From Chloroflexota bacterium (GTDB lineage: Bacteria > Chloroflexota > Dehalococcoidia > JACQUA01): a stretch of DNA of 46,827 nt. The notes beneath the pieces are model-generated. The model was not told the origin of the DNA and searched no databases. It saw only the letters and a list, made by a program, of their open reading frames with translations. The position numbers and the translations under genes were made by a program. Shown piece after piece: positions 7,399 to 16,172 of this stretch (positions within the stretch are counted from its first letter, which is position 1; every line of letters begins with the position of its first letter). The stretch spans positions 1 to 46,827 of the forward strand of contig JACQUA010000252.1 in NCBI GenBank assembly GCA_016210565.1, in the 5' to 3' direction.

Positions 7399-9066
7399 TC
7401 ACTGCGCTGCCCGCCGGGCCAGGAGCTTCTTGTCGATCTTCTGGCCGTCGGCCACCATGGGCAGGCTGTCCAGTATCTCCATCCGCTCCGGCAGTTTGAA
7501 GGGGGCGATTCCCTTCGCCTGCAGGAAGGCGGTCAGCTCGGCAAAGCCCGGACGGTAACCCTGTTTCGGCGCCACGAAGGCGCAGGCTCTTTCTCCCATC
7601 ACCGGGTCGGGCATGCCGACCACAGCCGCCGCCGCCACGCCGGGGTGGGTGACCAGCAGGGCTTCGATTTCAGCGGGGTAGATATTCTGGCCGCCCCGGA
7701 TGATCACATCCTTCTTCCGTCCCACGATCATGAGCCTGCCGGCGGCGTCGAATTTGCCCAGGTCGCCCATGCGGCACCAGCCATCTCCCCAGACGGCTTG
7801 CGTCGATTGCGGGTCTTTGAAATACCCCGAAATGGCCGTGGGCCCCCGGCCCCATATCTCGCCGACCTCACCCTCCGGTACATCGCGGCCGGAATCATCC
7901 ACCAGCCTCATCTCATTGCCCGGATTCGGATAGCCGACCGTGAGCAACCGGGCGTCCTGCGGGTCGTCCGGCCTTCCCATAGAGATACCGCTGAAGTCCA
8001 CCGAGCCGTAGGACTGGATCAGCTTCGCGCCCAGGCGCTCTTCGGCTTCCTTGCCAACGTGGTAGGCCAGGGGAGAACCGGTAACCCGGACCAGCCGCAG
8101 CGAACCGGTGTCATATTTCTTGGCCGCCAGAACGGAGGAGAGCATGGCCAGTTGGGCGGGCACGGCCCCGATCACCGTGACTCTTTCCTTTTCGATGACA
8201 CGGAGGGCGTCTTCGGGGCTGAAGTGCTCCTGCATGATGATCTTCGAGGCCGAGACCGGGGCGGCGAGGTGGGCGGGCATGGTCGGGCCGAGGCCGGCGG
8301 GGCTGAGGCCGAAAACGATGTCCTCCGGAGTGAGACTGAGAATCTCCGCGGTCACCCGGCCCAGGTAGACATTGCAGCAGACGGGGAATTCCGCCAGCCG
8401 GGGCGCGCCGGTGGTGCCGCTGGTGTGCAGGACCAGCGAATACTCGTTCCAGGGCGTCTTCTGACGTTGCGGGAAGCCGTACGGATGGTCTCTTTCCAGG
8501 GGCGTCTGTACGATGTTGCGAACGGAGACGCCGCTCTCTGAAGTTCCTCTCCCTCGATGGGAGAGGCCGGGAGAGGGTGATTCCGGTACGTCCGCTCCGG
8601 CGAAGATGATGTGTTTCAAAGAAGGGAGTCGCGGCTGTATTTCCCGGACCATGGCCAGGTGGTCGAAACCCCGGAACTCCCGGAGGATGACCACGGCCGC
8701 CGCCCCGGTGAATCGCAGGATGTGCTCCATCTCGGCATGGCGGAAGGTGCGCAGCACCGGCAGGCAGAGAAGCCCGGCTTTTTCGCAGGCAACGCGCAGC
8801 AAGGTCAGCTCGACGCTGTTGGGCAACTGGAGCACCACCAGGTCATCCTTCTTCATGCCCAGCGCCAGGAGGCCCAGGGCCATCCGGTCAATCCAGGTCT
8901 TAGCTTCGCCCCAGGTGAGCCGCAGGCGCGAGTCGATAATTGCCTCGCGTCCGGGGAAACGGGAGGCGTTGATGTCCCACAGGTCGGCCAGGGTAGTCTC
9001 CGTCCAGTAGCCGGCGCGGGTATACTGGTCGTATAGTTCGCTGGAGTAACGGGTAGGTCTGGCCAT
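7399..9066 (-). CDS. AMP-forming acyl-/aryl-CoA ligase, copy 1 (with in-frame repeat)
   Basis: The 555-residue protein belongs to the adenylate-forming ANL superfamily, nearest in pattern to 2,3-dihydroxybenzoate-AMP ligase and aromatic or alicyclic acid CoA ligases. It activates a carboxylic acid with ATP and probably forms a CoA thioester. Visible motifs are the ATP loop LHTSGTTGAP, GWCRMGDLGKFD, and GRKKDVIIRGGQNIYP of the hinge. The C-terminal lysine motif reads ADGQKIDKK rather than the usual GK. The start MARPTRYS is set by alignment with the paralogue at 10763-12400 (MARPTRFT). About 18 residues near 161-180 are absent from the paralogue and coincide with a hairpin repeat (8528-8584, palindrome at 8546-8566). 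A binding-protein gene lies just upstream on the same strand. Confidence 0.88.
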   Translation of the reverse strand: MARPTRYSSELYDQYTRAGYWTETTLADLWDINASRFPGREAIIDSRLRLTWGEAKTWIDRMALGLLALGMKKDDLVVLQLPNSVELTLLRVACEKAGLLCLPVLRTFRHAEMEHILRFTGAAAVVILREFRGFDHLAMVREIQPRLPSLKHIIFAGADVPESPSPGLSHRGRGTSESGVSVRNIVQTPLERDHPYGFPQRQKTPWNEYSLVLHTSGTTGAPRLAEFPVCCNVYLGRVTAEILSLTPEDIVFGLSPAGLGPTMPAHLAAPVSASKIIMQEHFSPEDALRVIEKERVTVIGAVPAQLAMLSSVLAAKKYDTGSLRLVRVTGSPLAYHVGKEAEERLGAKLIQSYGSVDFSGISMGRPDDPQDARLLTVGYPNPGNEMRLVDDSGRDVPEGEVGEIWGRGPTAISGYFKDPQSTQAVWGDGWCRMGDLGKFDAAGRLMIVGRKKDVIIRGGQNIYPAEIEALLVTHPGVAAAAVVGMPDPVMGERACAFVAPKQGYRPGFAELTAFLQAKGIAPFKLPERMEILDSLPMVADGQKIDKKLLARRAAQ

Positions 9067-9127
9067 TTCATTGAACCCCCATCCCCCGATGGGCATAAGC
9101 GCTGACTTGAGTCAACAAAGAATGAAA

Positions 9128-9231
9128 CCACGAATGGACACGAATAAACACGAAATAATACCTGAATAACCGTCCAGCCGGATGCGGAGCACTCTGCCGC
9201 TCGATTCGTGTGAATTCGTGTTTATTCGTGG
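9128..9231. repeat. Family M inverted-repeat element
   Basis: CCACGAATGGACACGAATAA at the left end is mirrored by TTTATTCGTGG at the right end over about 104 bp, with no reading frame. It fills most of the gap between ligase copy 1 and the binding-protein gene. A relative occurs at 12485-12665, also between a ligase and a binding protein. Confidence 0.7.
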
Positions 9232-9304
9232 GTACTGTTCTTTCGCTAAGTTAGCGCCTATGCCCTCGATGGGAAAGGAGAATCCCGATGGACGAGCCTC
9301 TGGT

Positions 9305-10474
9305 TTACTTGAGCAAAGCCGCGAATATTTCCCTGGCGTGACCCATCATAACGTCACGGGCCAGGGTGGTCTCCTCGGTGTCAGGGTATATCTTTTCGTC
9401 GGGAGCGGGTATGAACAGGGGGGAAATTCCTTCCGTGGAAGTGTCTGCCCTGGCCCCCGGGTTGCCGAAAGCCTTGACAAAAAGGGCCGCTCCATCCTTG
9501 GTCAGTATCCAGTTCACGAAGACCTTGCTGGCGTTAGGGTGGGCCTGCTTCCTGGGTATCTGGATCCCTCCGGCGCCGGCGCCCACTTTGACTCCTTCGG
9601 AGACCTTTATCGTCTGTATGGGAGCGCCCATCGACACGAACTGGGAAGTCTGTTCTATCAGCGTGGCCATTCCCACGGGGTACTTTCCCTTGGCCACCCA
9701 TTCCACCTCAAGACGCGTGTCGCGGGTGAAGACCGGTTCCTGGGGGATCAATCTCTTCATGTAGTCGCGGGTCTGTTCGATGTTCCAGACGTTGTAGGCG
9801 AGGAAGGTGTACATGGCGCTGCCGGTGCCGGCGATGGTCGGGTCGTTGGAGGTTATCTTGCCTTTCCACTTCGGGTCCAGAAGGTCCTGGAAGGACTTGA
9901 TTTCGCCGGGTTTAACCATGTCGGTGTTGACGAGGATGTATCTCTGGGCGGCAGCGATCATAGCCAGGTGGTAGCCGTCTTTGTCCACAAAGGGAATGGA
10001 CCCCTGTCTCCATGCCTTCGGATCCCGCACTTCGGGCAGGAAAATCATCGGTTCCAGCGGGGCAAGCAGCCCCTGGGGTTTCATGGTTACGATCCCGGTG
10101 GTCCCGCCGGAGATCACGACGTCGGCGTTGAACATTCCGGCGTTCTGCTCGGCCTGCATTCTCTTGGCCAGCTCTTCTCCCCGGCCGACCAGGTACTCGA
10201 CCGTAATGCCGTATTTCTGCTTGAAGCCCTCAGCCACGGCCTTCATGACATCGACGCTCGGTGTGGAGTAGATCATGAGCTGGCCTTCCTTTTTGGCCGC
10301 CGCGACCAGGGTTTCCCACTCCGCCTCCCAGCCGGTTGGCTTCGGGGCGTCACCGGCGGGTCTGGCGGCGCCGGTGGGGGCCGGGGTGGAGACGGGCGCC
10401 GGCCCGCCGCAGGCGGACAGGACGCTGCCCGACAGAAGCATCACTGCGATCACCACACTGATAATCCTGCACAT
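9305..10474 (-). CDS. Family 1 extracellular substrate-binding lipoprotein (Fe3+/phosphonate-type fold)
   Basis: The 389-residue product begins with a lipoprotein signal ending LSAC and then a proline/alanine linker. The body matches the FbpA/AfuA-like bacterial extracellular solute-binding family: AAAKKEGQLMIYSTPSVDVM, FKQKYGITVEYLVGRGEEL, NADVVISGG, GTGSAMYTFLAYN, and a C-terminal HPNASKVFVNWILTKDG. Such proteins deliver iron, phosphonates, polyamines or organic acids to ABC permeases. No permease or ATPase is nearby. It sits between two CoA ligases on one strand, so its ligand may be the acid they activate; that is inference. Confidence 0.82.
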   Translation of the reverse strand: MCRIISVVIAVMLLSGSVLSACGGPAPVSTPAPTGAARPAGDAPKPTGWEAEWETLVAAAKKEGQLMIYSTPSVDVMKAVAEGFKQKYGITVEYLVGRGEELAKRMQAEQNAGMFNADVVISGGTTGIVTMKPQGLLAPLEPMIFLPEVRDPKAWRQGSIPFVDKDGYHLAMIAAAQRYILVNTDMVKPGEIKSFQDLLDPKWKGKITSNDPTIAGTGSAMYTFLAYNVWNIEQTRDYMKRLIPQEPVFTRDTRLEVEWVAKGKYPVGMATLIEQTSQFVSMGAPIQTIKVSEGVKVGAGAGGIQIPRKQAHPNASKVFVNWILTKDGAALFVKAFGNPGARADTSTEGISPLFIPAPDEKIYPDTEETTLARDVMMGHAREIFAALLK

Positions 10475-10762
10475 TTTTTCTTCCTCCTTGCATTGAATTA
10501 CGGACCGGCAGCACCCCGATGCATCGGGGTGAGCCTTGTACTTTGAGAGGATAACTTGTTGTGCGAATGGGCATTATTGCAGCACGAATCAGAGGCGTGC
10601 TATTCGTCGTTGAAAGATCATAAGCCTGCCTGGTTTAGAATCCGTGGCTCACAGGCACGGTGGCCTATGGTACCGGGCGCCCCACCCGCAAGTGGTACCG
10701 GGAACCCCACCGGCCTGTGGTACCGGGCGCCCCACCCCGCCCGGCAAGGCTAAAGCCATGGG
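10475..10762. repeat. Repeat-filled spacer (20-bp palindrome, family C cluster, family J)
   Basis: A perfect 20-bp palindrome CACCCCGATGCATCGGGGTG is at 10512-10531. A family C element at 10648-10676 is followed by two partial copies, each ending near GGTACCGGG, up to about 10737. A family J copy spans about 10742-10771 and supplies the stop codon of the ligase gene that ends at 10763. Confidence 0.75.
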
Positions 10763-12400
10763 CTACGGCGCCACCATCCGGCTGATTTCTTGCTGCAATG
10801 CCTTCTTATCGGTCTTCTGGCCGTCGGCCACTGTCGGCAGCTTTTCCCGGAGCTCCAGCCTTTCCGGCAGCTTGTAAGGGACGATGTTCTGGGACCGGAG
10901 AAAGGCGACGATGTCTTCCAGGGTCAATGTCTTGCCCGGTTTTGGGGCTACATAGGCGCAGGCCTTCTCGCCCATCACCGGGTCAGGCATGGCGACGATG
11001 GCCACATCGGCCACCGCCGGGTGCTTGACCAGGATGGCCTCGATCTCCGAAGGGTAGATATTCTGCCCGCCGCGGATGATCATGTCCTTTTTGCGGCCCA
11101 CGATCATCAGGTTGCCGCGCTCGTCCAGCTTGCCCAGGTCTCCCATGCGGAACCAGCCATCCTCCGTCCAGACCTGCCGCGTCCCTTCCGGGTCCCTGTA
11201 GTAGCCGGAGTCCCCGCCCGGCCCGCTCAGCATCACCTCGCCGATTTCGCCCCGGGCCACTTCCCTGTCGCTGTCATCCACCAGCTTGAGCTTTGCCCCG
11301 GCGTACGGCTTGCCCACCGTTAGCAGCCGTGTCTCGCGGTCCGCGTCCGGGTCGCCCATGCAGCCCACGGAGCAGCCCACGCCGCTGTAGTTTTGAATGA
11401 TCCGCGCGCCGGTGAATTTGCTTTCGGCCTCGACGCCCACGCTGTAGGGCAGCACCGCGCCCATGCACAGCACCAGTCTCAGGGAGGAGACGTCGTAGCG
11501 GTCGAAATTGGGATGCCGGATCATCTGGACGATTTGCGTGGGCACCAGAGGCAGAACGGTGATCCGCTCTTTTTCGATCAGTTGCAGCCCCTTCTCCGGT
11601 TCCCAGTGTTCCAGCATCACGGCTTTGGCCCCCACCAGAGGGGCGGAGTAGTACGAGCGGCCGTTGGCCCCGCCCGGCGCCGGCGTGAAGATGCCGAAGA
11701 CATCGTCTCCGGTGAGCTTGAGGTTCCTGACGCAGGCCCTTTCCCGCACCATGATCGTCATGATGGGGTTTTCACTCAGTTTGGGGAACCCGGTGGTGCC
11801 GCTGGTGGGGAGGATCATGGAGAACTCGGTGGGAGGGCATCTCGTCTGCTGCAGGTAGGTGACAGGCCGCCGGTGGGCGGTCTGCCGCGCCAGCTTTTCC
11901 ACGGATACGGTTCCTTCGGGCGCCTCCTCCCCCACAACGAAGATATGGCGCAGGGCCGGCAGGTCCCCCCTCAGTTCCCGGACCATCTGCACGTAGTCGA
12001 ACCCCCGGTACTGCGAGGGGATGATGATGCCCACCGCCCCGGTCATGGCGAGGAACTGTTTGATCTCCTTGTGGCGGTAGCTGCGCAGGACAGGCAGGAA
12101 TACCAGGCCTGCCTTTTCGCAGGCCTGGCGCACCAGGCAGAGCTCCACCGAGTTCGGCAGTTGAATGACGACGGGGTCGTCCTTCTGCAGCCCCATCTCC
12201 CGGAAACCCAGCGCCAGGTTGTCGGTCCACTCCTTGGCCTGCGCCCAGGTGAGTCGCCGGCTCTCGTCGACAAGGGCCTCTTTGTCCGGGTAGTACCGGG
12301 CGTTCCGGTCCCAGACGTCGGCGAAGGTGGTCAATTCCCAGACGCCGTTCCTGATATTCTGTTCAATAAATTCCGGTGTGAATCGTGTTGGCCTGGCCAA
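10763..12400 (-). CDS. AMP-forming acyl-/aryl-CoA ligase, copy 2
   Basis: The 545-residue protein is a paralogue of the ligase at 7399-9066 and shares MARPTR at the start, LPTSGTTGFP as the ATP loop, DGWFRMGDLGKLD, GRKKDMIIRGGQNIYPSEIEA and the unusual C-terminal ADGQKTDKK. It probably activates a related carboxylic acid to its CoA ester. Unlike copy 1 it has no hairpin repeat near residue 160, giving an internal control for that insertion. The last residues and the stop codon (CTA on the plus strand, 10763-10765) fall in a family J repeat. Divergence from copy 1 is large, so the duplication is old and substrates may differ. Confidence 0.88.
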   Translation of the reverse strand: MARPTRFTPEFIEQNIRNGVWELTTFADVWDRNARYYPDKEALVDESRRLTWAQAKEWTDNLALGFREMGLQKDDPVVIQLPNSVELCLVRQACEKAGLVFLPVLRSYRHKEIKQFLAMTGAVGIIIPSQYRGFDYVQMVRELRGDLPALRHIFVVGEEAPEGTVSVEKLARQTAHRRPVTYLQQTRCPPTEFSMILPTSGTTGFPKLSENPIMTIMVRERACVRNLKLTGDDVFGIFTPAPGGANGRSYYSAPLVGAKAVMLEHWEPEKGLQLIEKERITVLPLVPTQIVQMIRHPNFDRYDVSSLRLVLCMGAVLPYSVGVEAESKFTGARIIQNYSGVGCSVGCMGDPDADRETRLLTVGKPYAGAKLKLVDDSDREVARGEIGEVMLSGPGGDSGYYRDPEGTRQVWTEDGWFRMGDLGKLDERGNLMIVGRKKDMIIRGGQNIYPSEIEAILVKHPAVADVAIVAMPDPVMGEKACAYVAPKPGKTLTLEDIVAFLRSQNIVPYKLPERLELREKLPTVADGQKTDKKALQQEISRMVAP

Positions 12401-12484
12401 TTTGTTCCTTCCTGAGATGGGTTGATGGCTCTATTATACGAAAAGTCCGTTGCCTTTTTCTCAGCGCCATCGGAGGCAGTGGAA

Positions 12485-12665
12485 CCACGAATGAACACGA
12501 AGGGGAGGGAAGAATGACGAAATCGGAATGACGAATGACCAAACGAAGTTCGAATGATGAATGACCAACAGCGGAGGTGATCCCGGTTTTGAACATTCGG
12601 GTTTTAGACATTGATTCGTCAATCGAATTTCGTCATTCGTCATTTCGTCTGGTGTCTATTCGTGG
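12485..12665. repeat. Family M/K inverted-repeat element
   Basis: The left end CCACGAATGAACACGAA and internal GAATGACGAATGA are mirrored by GTCATTCGTCATTTCGTC and ATTCGTGG at the right end, over about 181 bp. It has the same nested order as the element at 9128-9231 with extra K units. It occupies the gap between ligase copy 2 and the downstream LivK-like gene and contains no gene. Confidence 0.7.
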
Positions 12666-12684
12666 CTCAGGTCCCAAGGCGGGT

Positions 12685-13944
12685 CTACTTCTTGACGTCC
12701 TCAAAGCGGGTGAGATGGGGCGCTTTGGTCCACCCGGAGATGGGCAACTGCTTCCCGCCTTTTATCTGGAACACCTTGGCCATAACGGCGGCGGCGTGGT
12801 TCTGGGGCGAGAGACTCAAAGGTCCGGTGAGGCCGCCGGTGTCCACGTCTTTGATGTTGTTCTCGAGAGACCGGTAAATGGCGGTGCCGTCTATGCTGTC
12901 GGGAGCCACCCTGTCTTTCTCTATGGCGGCCTTGACCGCTTCGACAAACAGCTTGCCGGTCATCCAGCCCACCTGGTTCCGCATCCAGTTGACCGATTCG
13001 CCCCGGTATTTGATCTGCATGTCTTTGAGCCATTTGACCCCGGGCAGGTCGTCTTCGTACAGGGACGAAAAGAAGTGCACGAAGTACATGCCCTCGGCGG
13101 CTTCTTTGGCCAGGTTGATGAGCACGTCCGATTCCATGGCGTTGGCCACGCCTACGAACTTGATCCTGTCCTTCAGTCCGAGCTTGGCGGCGTCTTTGAG
13201 CACCACCTGCCAGGCCGACTGCGGCCCTACGGACATGATGTAGTTGACCCCTGCATCTCTCAACCTGAGGAGCTGGGGAGTGGTGTCCGCCGGGGCAGGG
13301 CTGGGGTAGAACTCCGTCGGCAGCACGTCAATGCCTTTTTCCACCGCGTACCAGTTGACTATGGGCCCCGAGTGTCCGTAGTCCGAGTCCCAGGTAAGCC
13401 AGGCCATCTTGGGTTTGCCCGTCTTGCCCTGTGCCTTCCAGTCCTGGAGAATCCATTCGAAGGCAGCCCCGGCCCCATCGGCGTAGGACGCCTCGGCGCT
13501 GAAGGCCCAGCCGGGGGGGTTGAGGACCTTGGGAGGACCGGGCACGAGGACCACTATTTTATCGGCGGCCGCTTTGGGGGTCAGGGCGTAAGCGGCCCCG
13601 GTCATCTGTATCCACACTGCCTGCACCTTCCTCGTCTTCATCAGTTCGTAGCCGTTGATGCTCCTCCCCACGTCAAAGCGGTTATCGTAGAAAATGGTGT
13701 CGAATTTCACCCCGGGCGCGTAGTTGGTCTCGTTGGCCCATTTGAAGAAGTCTTCGATGCCCCAGTTATCGCCGATGGCCCCGCTGGCGGTCGGCCCGGT
13801 CAGGTCGCTGACGATGCCCACGGTGACGGTGGCTGCTGCGGCTGGCGCCGTTGCCACCCGGCAAGCGGCGGCCAGCGGCATTACCACCATCACTGCGGCG
13901 ATAAGGGAGAACAGGGCGAGAGGTACTAGCTTTGTGTGGTTCAT
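12685..13944 (-). CDS. LivK-type (periplasmic binding protein type 1) substrate-binding protein
   Basis: The 419-residue product has an N-terminal signal with a possible lipobox (LAAAC), then VTVGIVSDLTGPTASGA, the opening strand of the branched-chain amino acid/aromatic acid receptor family. Later segments KMAWLTWDSDYGHSGPI, DTTPQLLRLRDAGVNYIMSV and GPLSLSPQNHAAAVMAKVFQ fit the two-lobed Peripla_BP_6 fold, often used for amino acids, benzoates and other carboxylates. AAAGGATG lies just before the ATG. No LivHMGF permease genes are in the window. It lies upstream of ligase copy 2 on the same strand, suggesting shared use. Confidence 0.85.
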   Translation of the reverse strand: MNHTKLVPLALFSLIAAVMVVMPLAAACRVATAPAAAATVTVGIVSDLTGPTASGAIGDNWGIEDFFKWANETNYAPGVKFDTIFYDNRFDVGRSINGYELMKTRKVQAVWIQMTGAAYALTPKAAADKIVVLVPGPPKVLNPPGWAFSAEASYADGAGAAFEWILQDWKAQGKTGKPKMAWLTWDSDYGHSGPIVNWYAVEKGIDVLPTEFYPSPAPADTTPQLLRLRDAGVNYIMSVGPQSAWQVVLKDAAKLGLKDRIKFVGVANAMESDVLINLAKEAAEGMYFVHFFSSLYEDDLPGVKWLKDMQIKYRGESVNWMRNQVGWMTGKLFVEAVKAAIEKDRVAPDSIDGTAIYRSLENNIKDVDTGGLTGPLSLSPQNHAAAVMAKVFQIKGGKQLPISGWTKAPHLTRFEDVKK

Positions 13945-14316
13945 CGTTCATCCTTTCTTTCAGGACTGGTCCGGCGCTGAGTGTCAACCGCGGGGCTTGT
14001 GGCCACTCCGCCGGGCGAGAGTCCGCGCGGCGGACAGGTCTTTAGCCTGCGGAGGCGGGGTGGGCCCGGCGCGTTCCCGTAGCGGACCTGCTCTTCGGTT
14101 GGCCGGCGGGCGCTTTCACCCTATCGCTCCATATTGACACCTGCATTTGGGAGGAATATAGCAGAAAGGGGAATTTGCTGTCAAACTTCCCCGCCCGGGG
14201 TATAGCCCACGTCCCACTTTGGAAAAGGGGGATTAAGGGGATTTGAAAAGGATGTTTGGAGACTACGAGGAAATCCCCCTCTATCCCCCTTTTGCGAAAG
14301 GGGGAGAGGTCTGCCG
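13945..14316. repeat. Spacer with F-related hairpin and a family D inverted-repeat element
   Basis: At about 13995-14065 lie GC-rich hairpin sequences (CTCCGCCGGGCGAGAG and partners) related to the F family. At 14221-14307 a family D element is bounded by GAAAAGGGGGATTAAGGGG and its mirrored AATCCCCCTCTATCCCCC. No gene is visible between 14066 and 14220; this stretch includes GGGAGGAATATAGC, whose role is unclear. Confidence 0.65.
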
Positions 14317-15645
14317 CTACGCCAGCTTCCTCTCCTCCAGGATTGCACGTTGCAGCGACTTGAAGTCCAACGGCGGCGCCGCCACGTCCGCCCTTCTCTT
14401 CAAATAAGCGGCCCCGTTCTTGCACTTCGCCACGCAGACGCCGCAGCCAATGCACCAGTTGAGGTCCACCGTGGGATAGTCGCCGTCCAGTTTCACCGCC
14501 CCCACCGGGCAGTTCTTGACGCACTCCCCGCAGGAGAGACATTTCGTTTCGTCAGTGTAACGCAGGTAGTAGGTGGCCATCAACACGTCCCGGGGTATCC
14601 GCCGCCTCTTGATGCTGCCCACGGACCAGCAGCAACAGCTACAGCAGTTGCAGGTGTGCTTCACCTGCCTGACCGCGTTGTCCACCAGATGGACCATCCC
14701 TTTATCTTCCGAGTCCTTGATGATCTGAACGGCTGTCTCCTTGCTTATCTCCCTGCCCAGGCCCTTATCGATGACGTATTCCGCCAGCTCATCGTATTTC
14801 AGACACACTTCCATGGGATAGCCGCAGGAGGCGCCGCGGCGGCAGAGGACGAACATCCTGCAGCCGCAATGGGCCACGGCCACCGTCCGGGCCTGTTCCA
14901 CGGCTCTTTCCATCAGGTCATAGGGATATACGGCCTGCATGTCGCGGTCCACCGACTTCTGCACCGGGACGTAGCGCAGCGACTTGGTATTACTGCCGCC
15001 GTAGGCTTCCCGGGTGACCGCGGGGTCTTTGAAGTAGTTGCCGATCATCTGCGCCATCTTCCGGGCCGTCGGACTGTCTTCACCCTTCCAGAAGAAGGAC
15101 TGGGGGAAGCCGAAGCCGATCTGGTGCAGGGCATAGCCCTTCTGCCCGCCGGCCGTCCGGCCGGAAAAGATAAGTCCCCGCGAAGCCAGCCGCTCCAGGG
15201 TTTTGGCCATTTTGTCTTCCGGGATGCCGGTCCCGGCCCCATCCGTAGCGACACGCCCTTGTCCCGACGCGTCGGGACTCTCGCCAAGCGGAGCGGGTGT
15301 CGAATCTGCCTTATCTTCCGGGATGGCGGTCCCGGCCTGATCCGTAGCGACACCCCTTGTGGGTGTCGAAGCGTCCCCCGGCCTGTCTTCCGCGACGCTC
15401 ATGCCGGCCCTGATCTCTGCCAGCGAGAATGCCTCCATGGGCTGCACCCGCGCCGGCAGGGCCAGGGCGACCTCGGCCTCGAAGGGACTGAAGTTCTCCC
15501 TGAGAATCGCTATCAGCTCCTCGCGCTGGGGGTAGCCCATGCCGAGGGCGGCGAGGTGCGTTGCCAGTTGGTGGTAAATGTCTTCAGTCAAGCCTGCGTT
15601 CCTTGTCACCGTATCAAAAGGTCCATCCTGCGAAACCACCCTCAT
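14317..15645 (-). CDS. Multi-cluster iron-sulfur protein with C-terminal 2x[4Fe-4S] ferredoxin domain, carrying in-frame repeats
   Basis: The 442-residue product ends in a bacterial ferredoxin domain with two cluster motifs, CLSCGECVKNCP and CIGCGVCVAKCK. Upstream is a cysteine-rich region (CGCRMFVLCRRGASCG, then HTCNCCSCCCW) seen in 4Fe-4S proteins of anaerobes that pair with oxidoreductases. The N-terminal 85 residues are helical. Residues of about 93-135 are translated from two family F elements (15242-15303 and 15341-15369), with a near-duplicate flank (AGTAIPEDK and AGTGIPEDK). It probably transfers electrons for a cytoplasmic redox enzyme, possibly the molybdopterin protein at 18407. 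The exact partner is inferred. Confidence 0.8.
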   Translation of the reverse strand: MRVVSQDGPFDTVTRNAGLTEDIYHQLATHLAALGMGYPQREELIAILRENFSPFEAEVALALPARVQPMEAFSLAEIRAGMSVAEDRPGDASTPTRGVATDQAGTAIPEDKADSTPAPLGESPDASGQGRVATDGAGTGIPEDKMAKTLERLASRGLIFSGRTAGGQKGYALHQIGFGFPQSFFWKGEDSPTARKMAQMIGNYFKDPAVTREAYGGSNTKSLRYVPVQKSVDRDMQAVYPYDLMERAVEQARTVAVAHCGCRMFVLCRRGASCGYPMEVCLKYDELAEYVIDKGLGREISKETAVQIIKDSEDKGMVHLVDNAVRQVKHTCNCCSCCCWSVGSIKRRRIPRDVLMATYYLRYTDETKCLSCGECVKNCPVGAVKLDGDYPTVDLNWCIGCGVCVAKCKNGAAYLKRRADVAAPPLDFKSLQRAILEERKLA

Positions 15646-15683
15646 TCATCTGGCCAGATTACCGGCCTCATCGTCTGTAGTGT

Positions 15684-15788
15684 CTACTTGTCCGTTTCCT
15701 GAAGGATGGCTTTGATCTTAGCATGGAGTATCCTGTTGATCGTTTCTGCGATATCCTGCAGGGACTCTTTATCTCCCCTCTTAGACAT
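15684..15788 (-). pseudogene. Truncated HEPN (DUF86-like) toxin remnant
   Basis: The ATG overlaps the stop of the MNT gene in the sequence ATGTCTAA, the usual coupling of MNT-HEPN pairs. The 34-residue frame reads MSKRGDKESLQDIAETINRI, which looks like the first helix of a DUF86-type HEPN protein, then ends at a TAG. A full HEPN protein has about 110 residues and an Rx4-6H motif, which is missing. I infer a broken toxin gene; the short length limits certainty. Confidence 0.5.
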
Positions 15789-16098
15789 ATACTATGTTCC
15801 GTTTGATCTCATTGGCGACGTGCTTGATCCTGATGCTCTGGATTCCTGCCGGCGTCAGGATTTCCACTTTTCTGCCGAACAGGTCTTCAAGGAAAAACAC
15901 GAGTCCCATGAAGTTATCAAAGGTCGGCTCCGCAAATTCCACGAACAAATCTATGTCGCTGTCCGGCTCTTGTTTTCCTGCCGCGAAGGAGCCGAACAAG
16001 CCCATCCGCCTTACCTTGAATTTATCGCGGATATCGCTACGTTTCCTCAGGGTTCCCAGGATATCTTCACGGACAAGTGTCTCAGGGCTCGTTTTCAT
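15781..16098 (-). CDS. MNT-family nucleotidyltransferase (antitoxin-type)
   Basis: The 105-residue product from ATG 16098 (GAGG just upstream; a GTG at 16113 is an alternative) carries the minimal nucleotidyltransferase motif GLFGSFAAGKQEPDSDIDLF, with the GS and DxD residues that bind NTP and metal. MNT proteins AMPylate and neutralise HEPN RNase toxins. The partner downstream (15684-15788) is truncated, so this copy may be an orphan antitoxin. A second MNT, fused to HEPN, lies at 21133. Confidence 0.85.
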   Translation of the reverse strand: MKTSPETLVREDILGTLRKRSDIRDKFKVRRMGLFGSFAAGKQEPDSDIDLFVEFAEPTFDNFMGLVFFLEDLFGRKVEILTPAGIQSIRIKHVANEIKRNIVYV

Positions 16099-16172
16099 TG
16101 AAGCCTCGGCCACGTGTTGTTATTTAGAATGATCACCCTTGCGCAACGCCTCGCCTTGCAAAGGATATCTCG

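Noticed and set aside
14350..15702. Long plus-strand open frame opposite the ferredoxin protein
   Set aside because: It is antisense to a protein with clear cluster motifs, is rich in histidine, valine and glycine as GC-rich shadows are, and matches no family.
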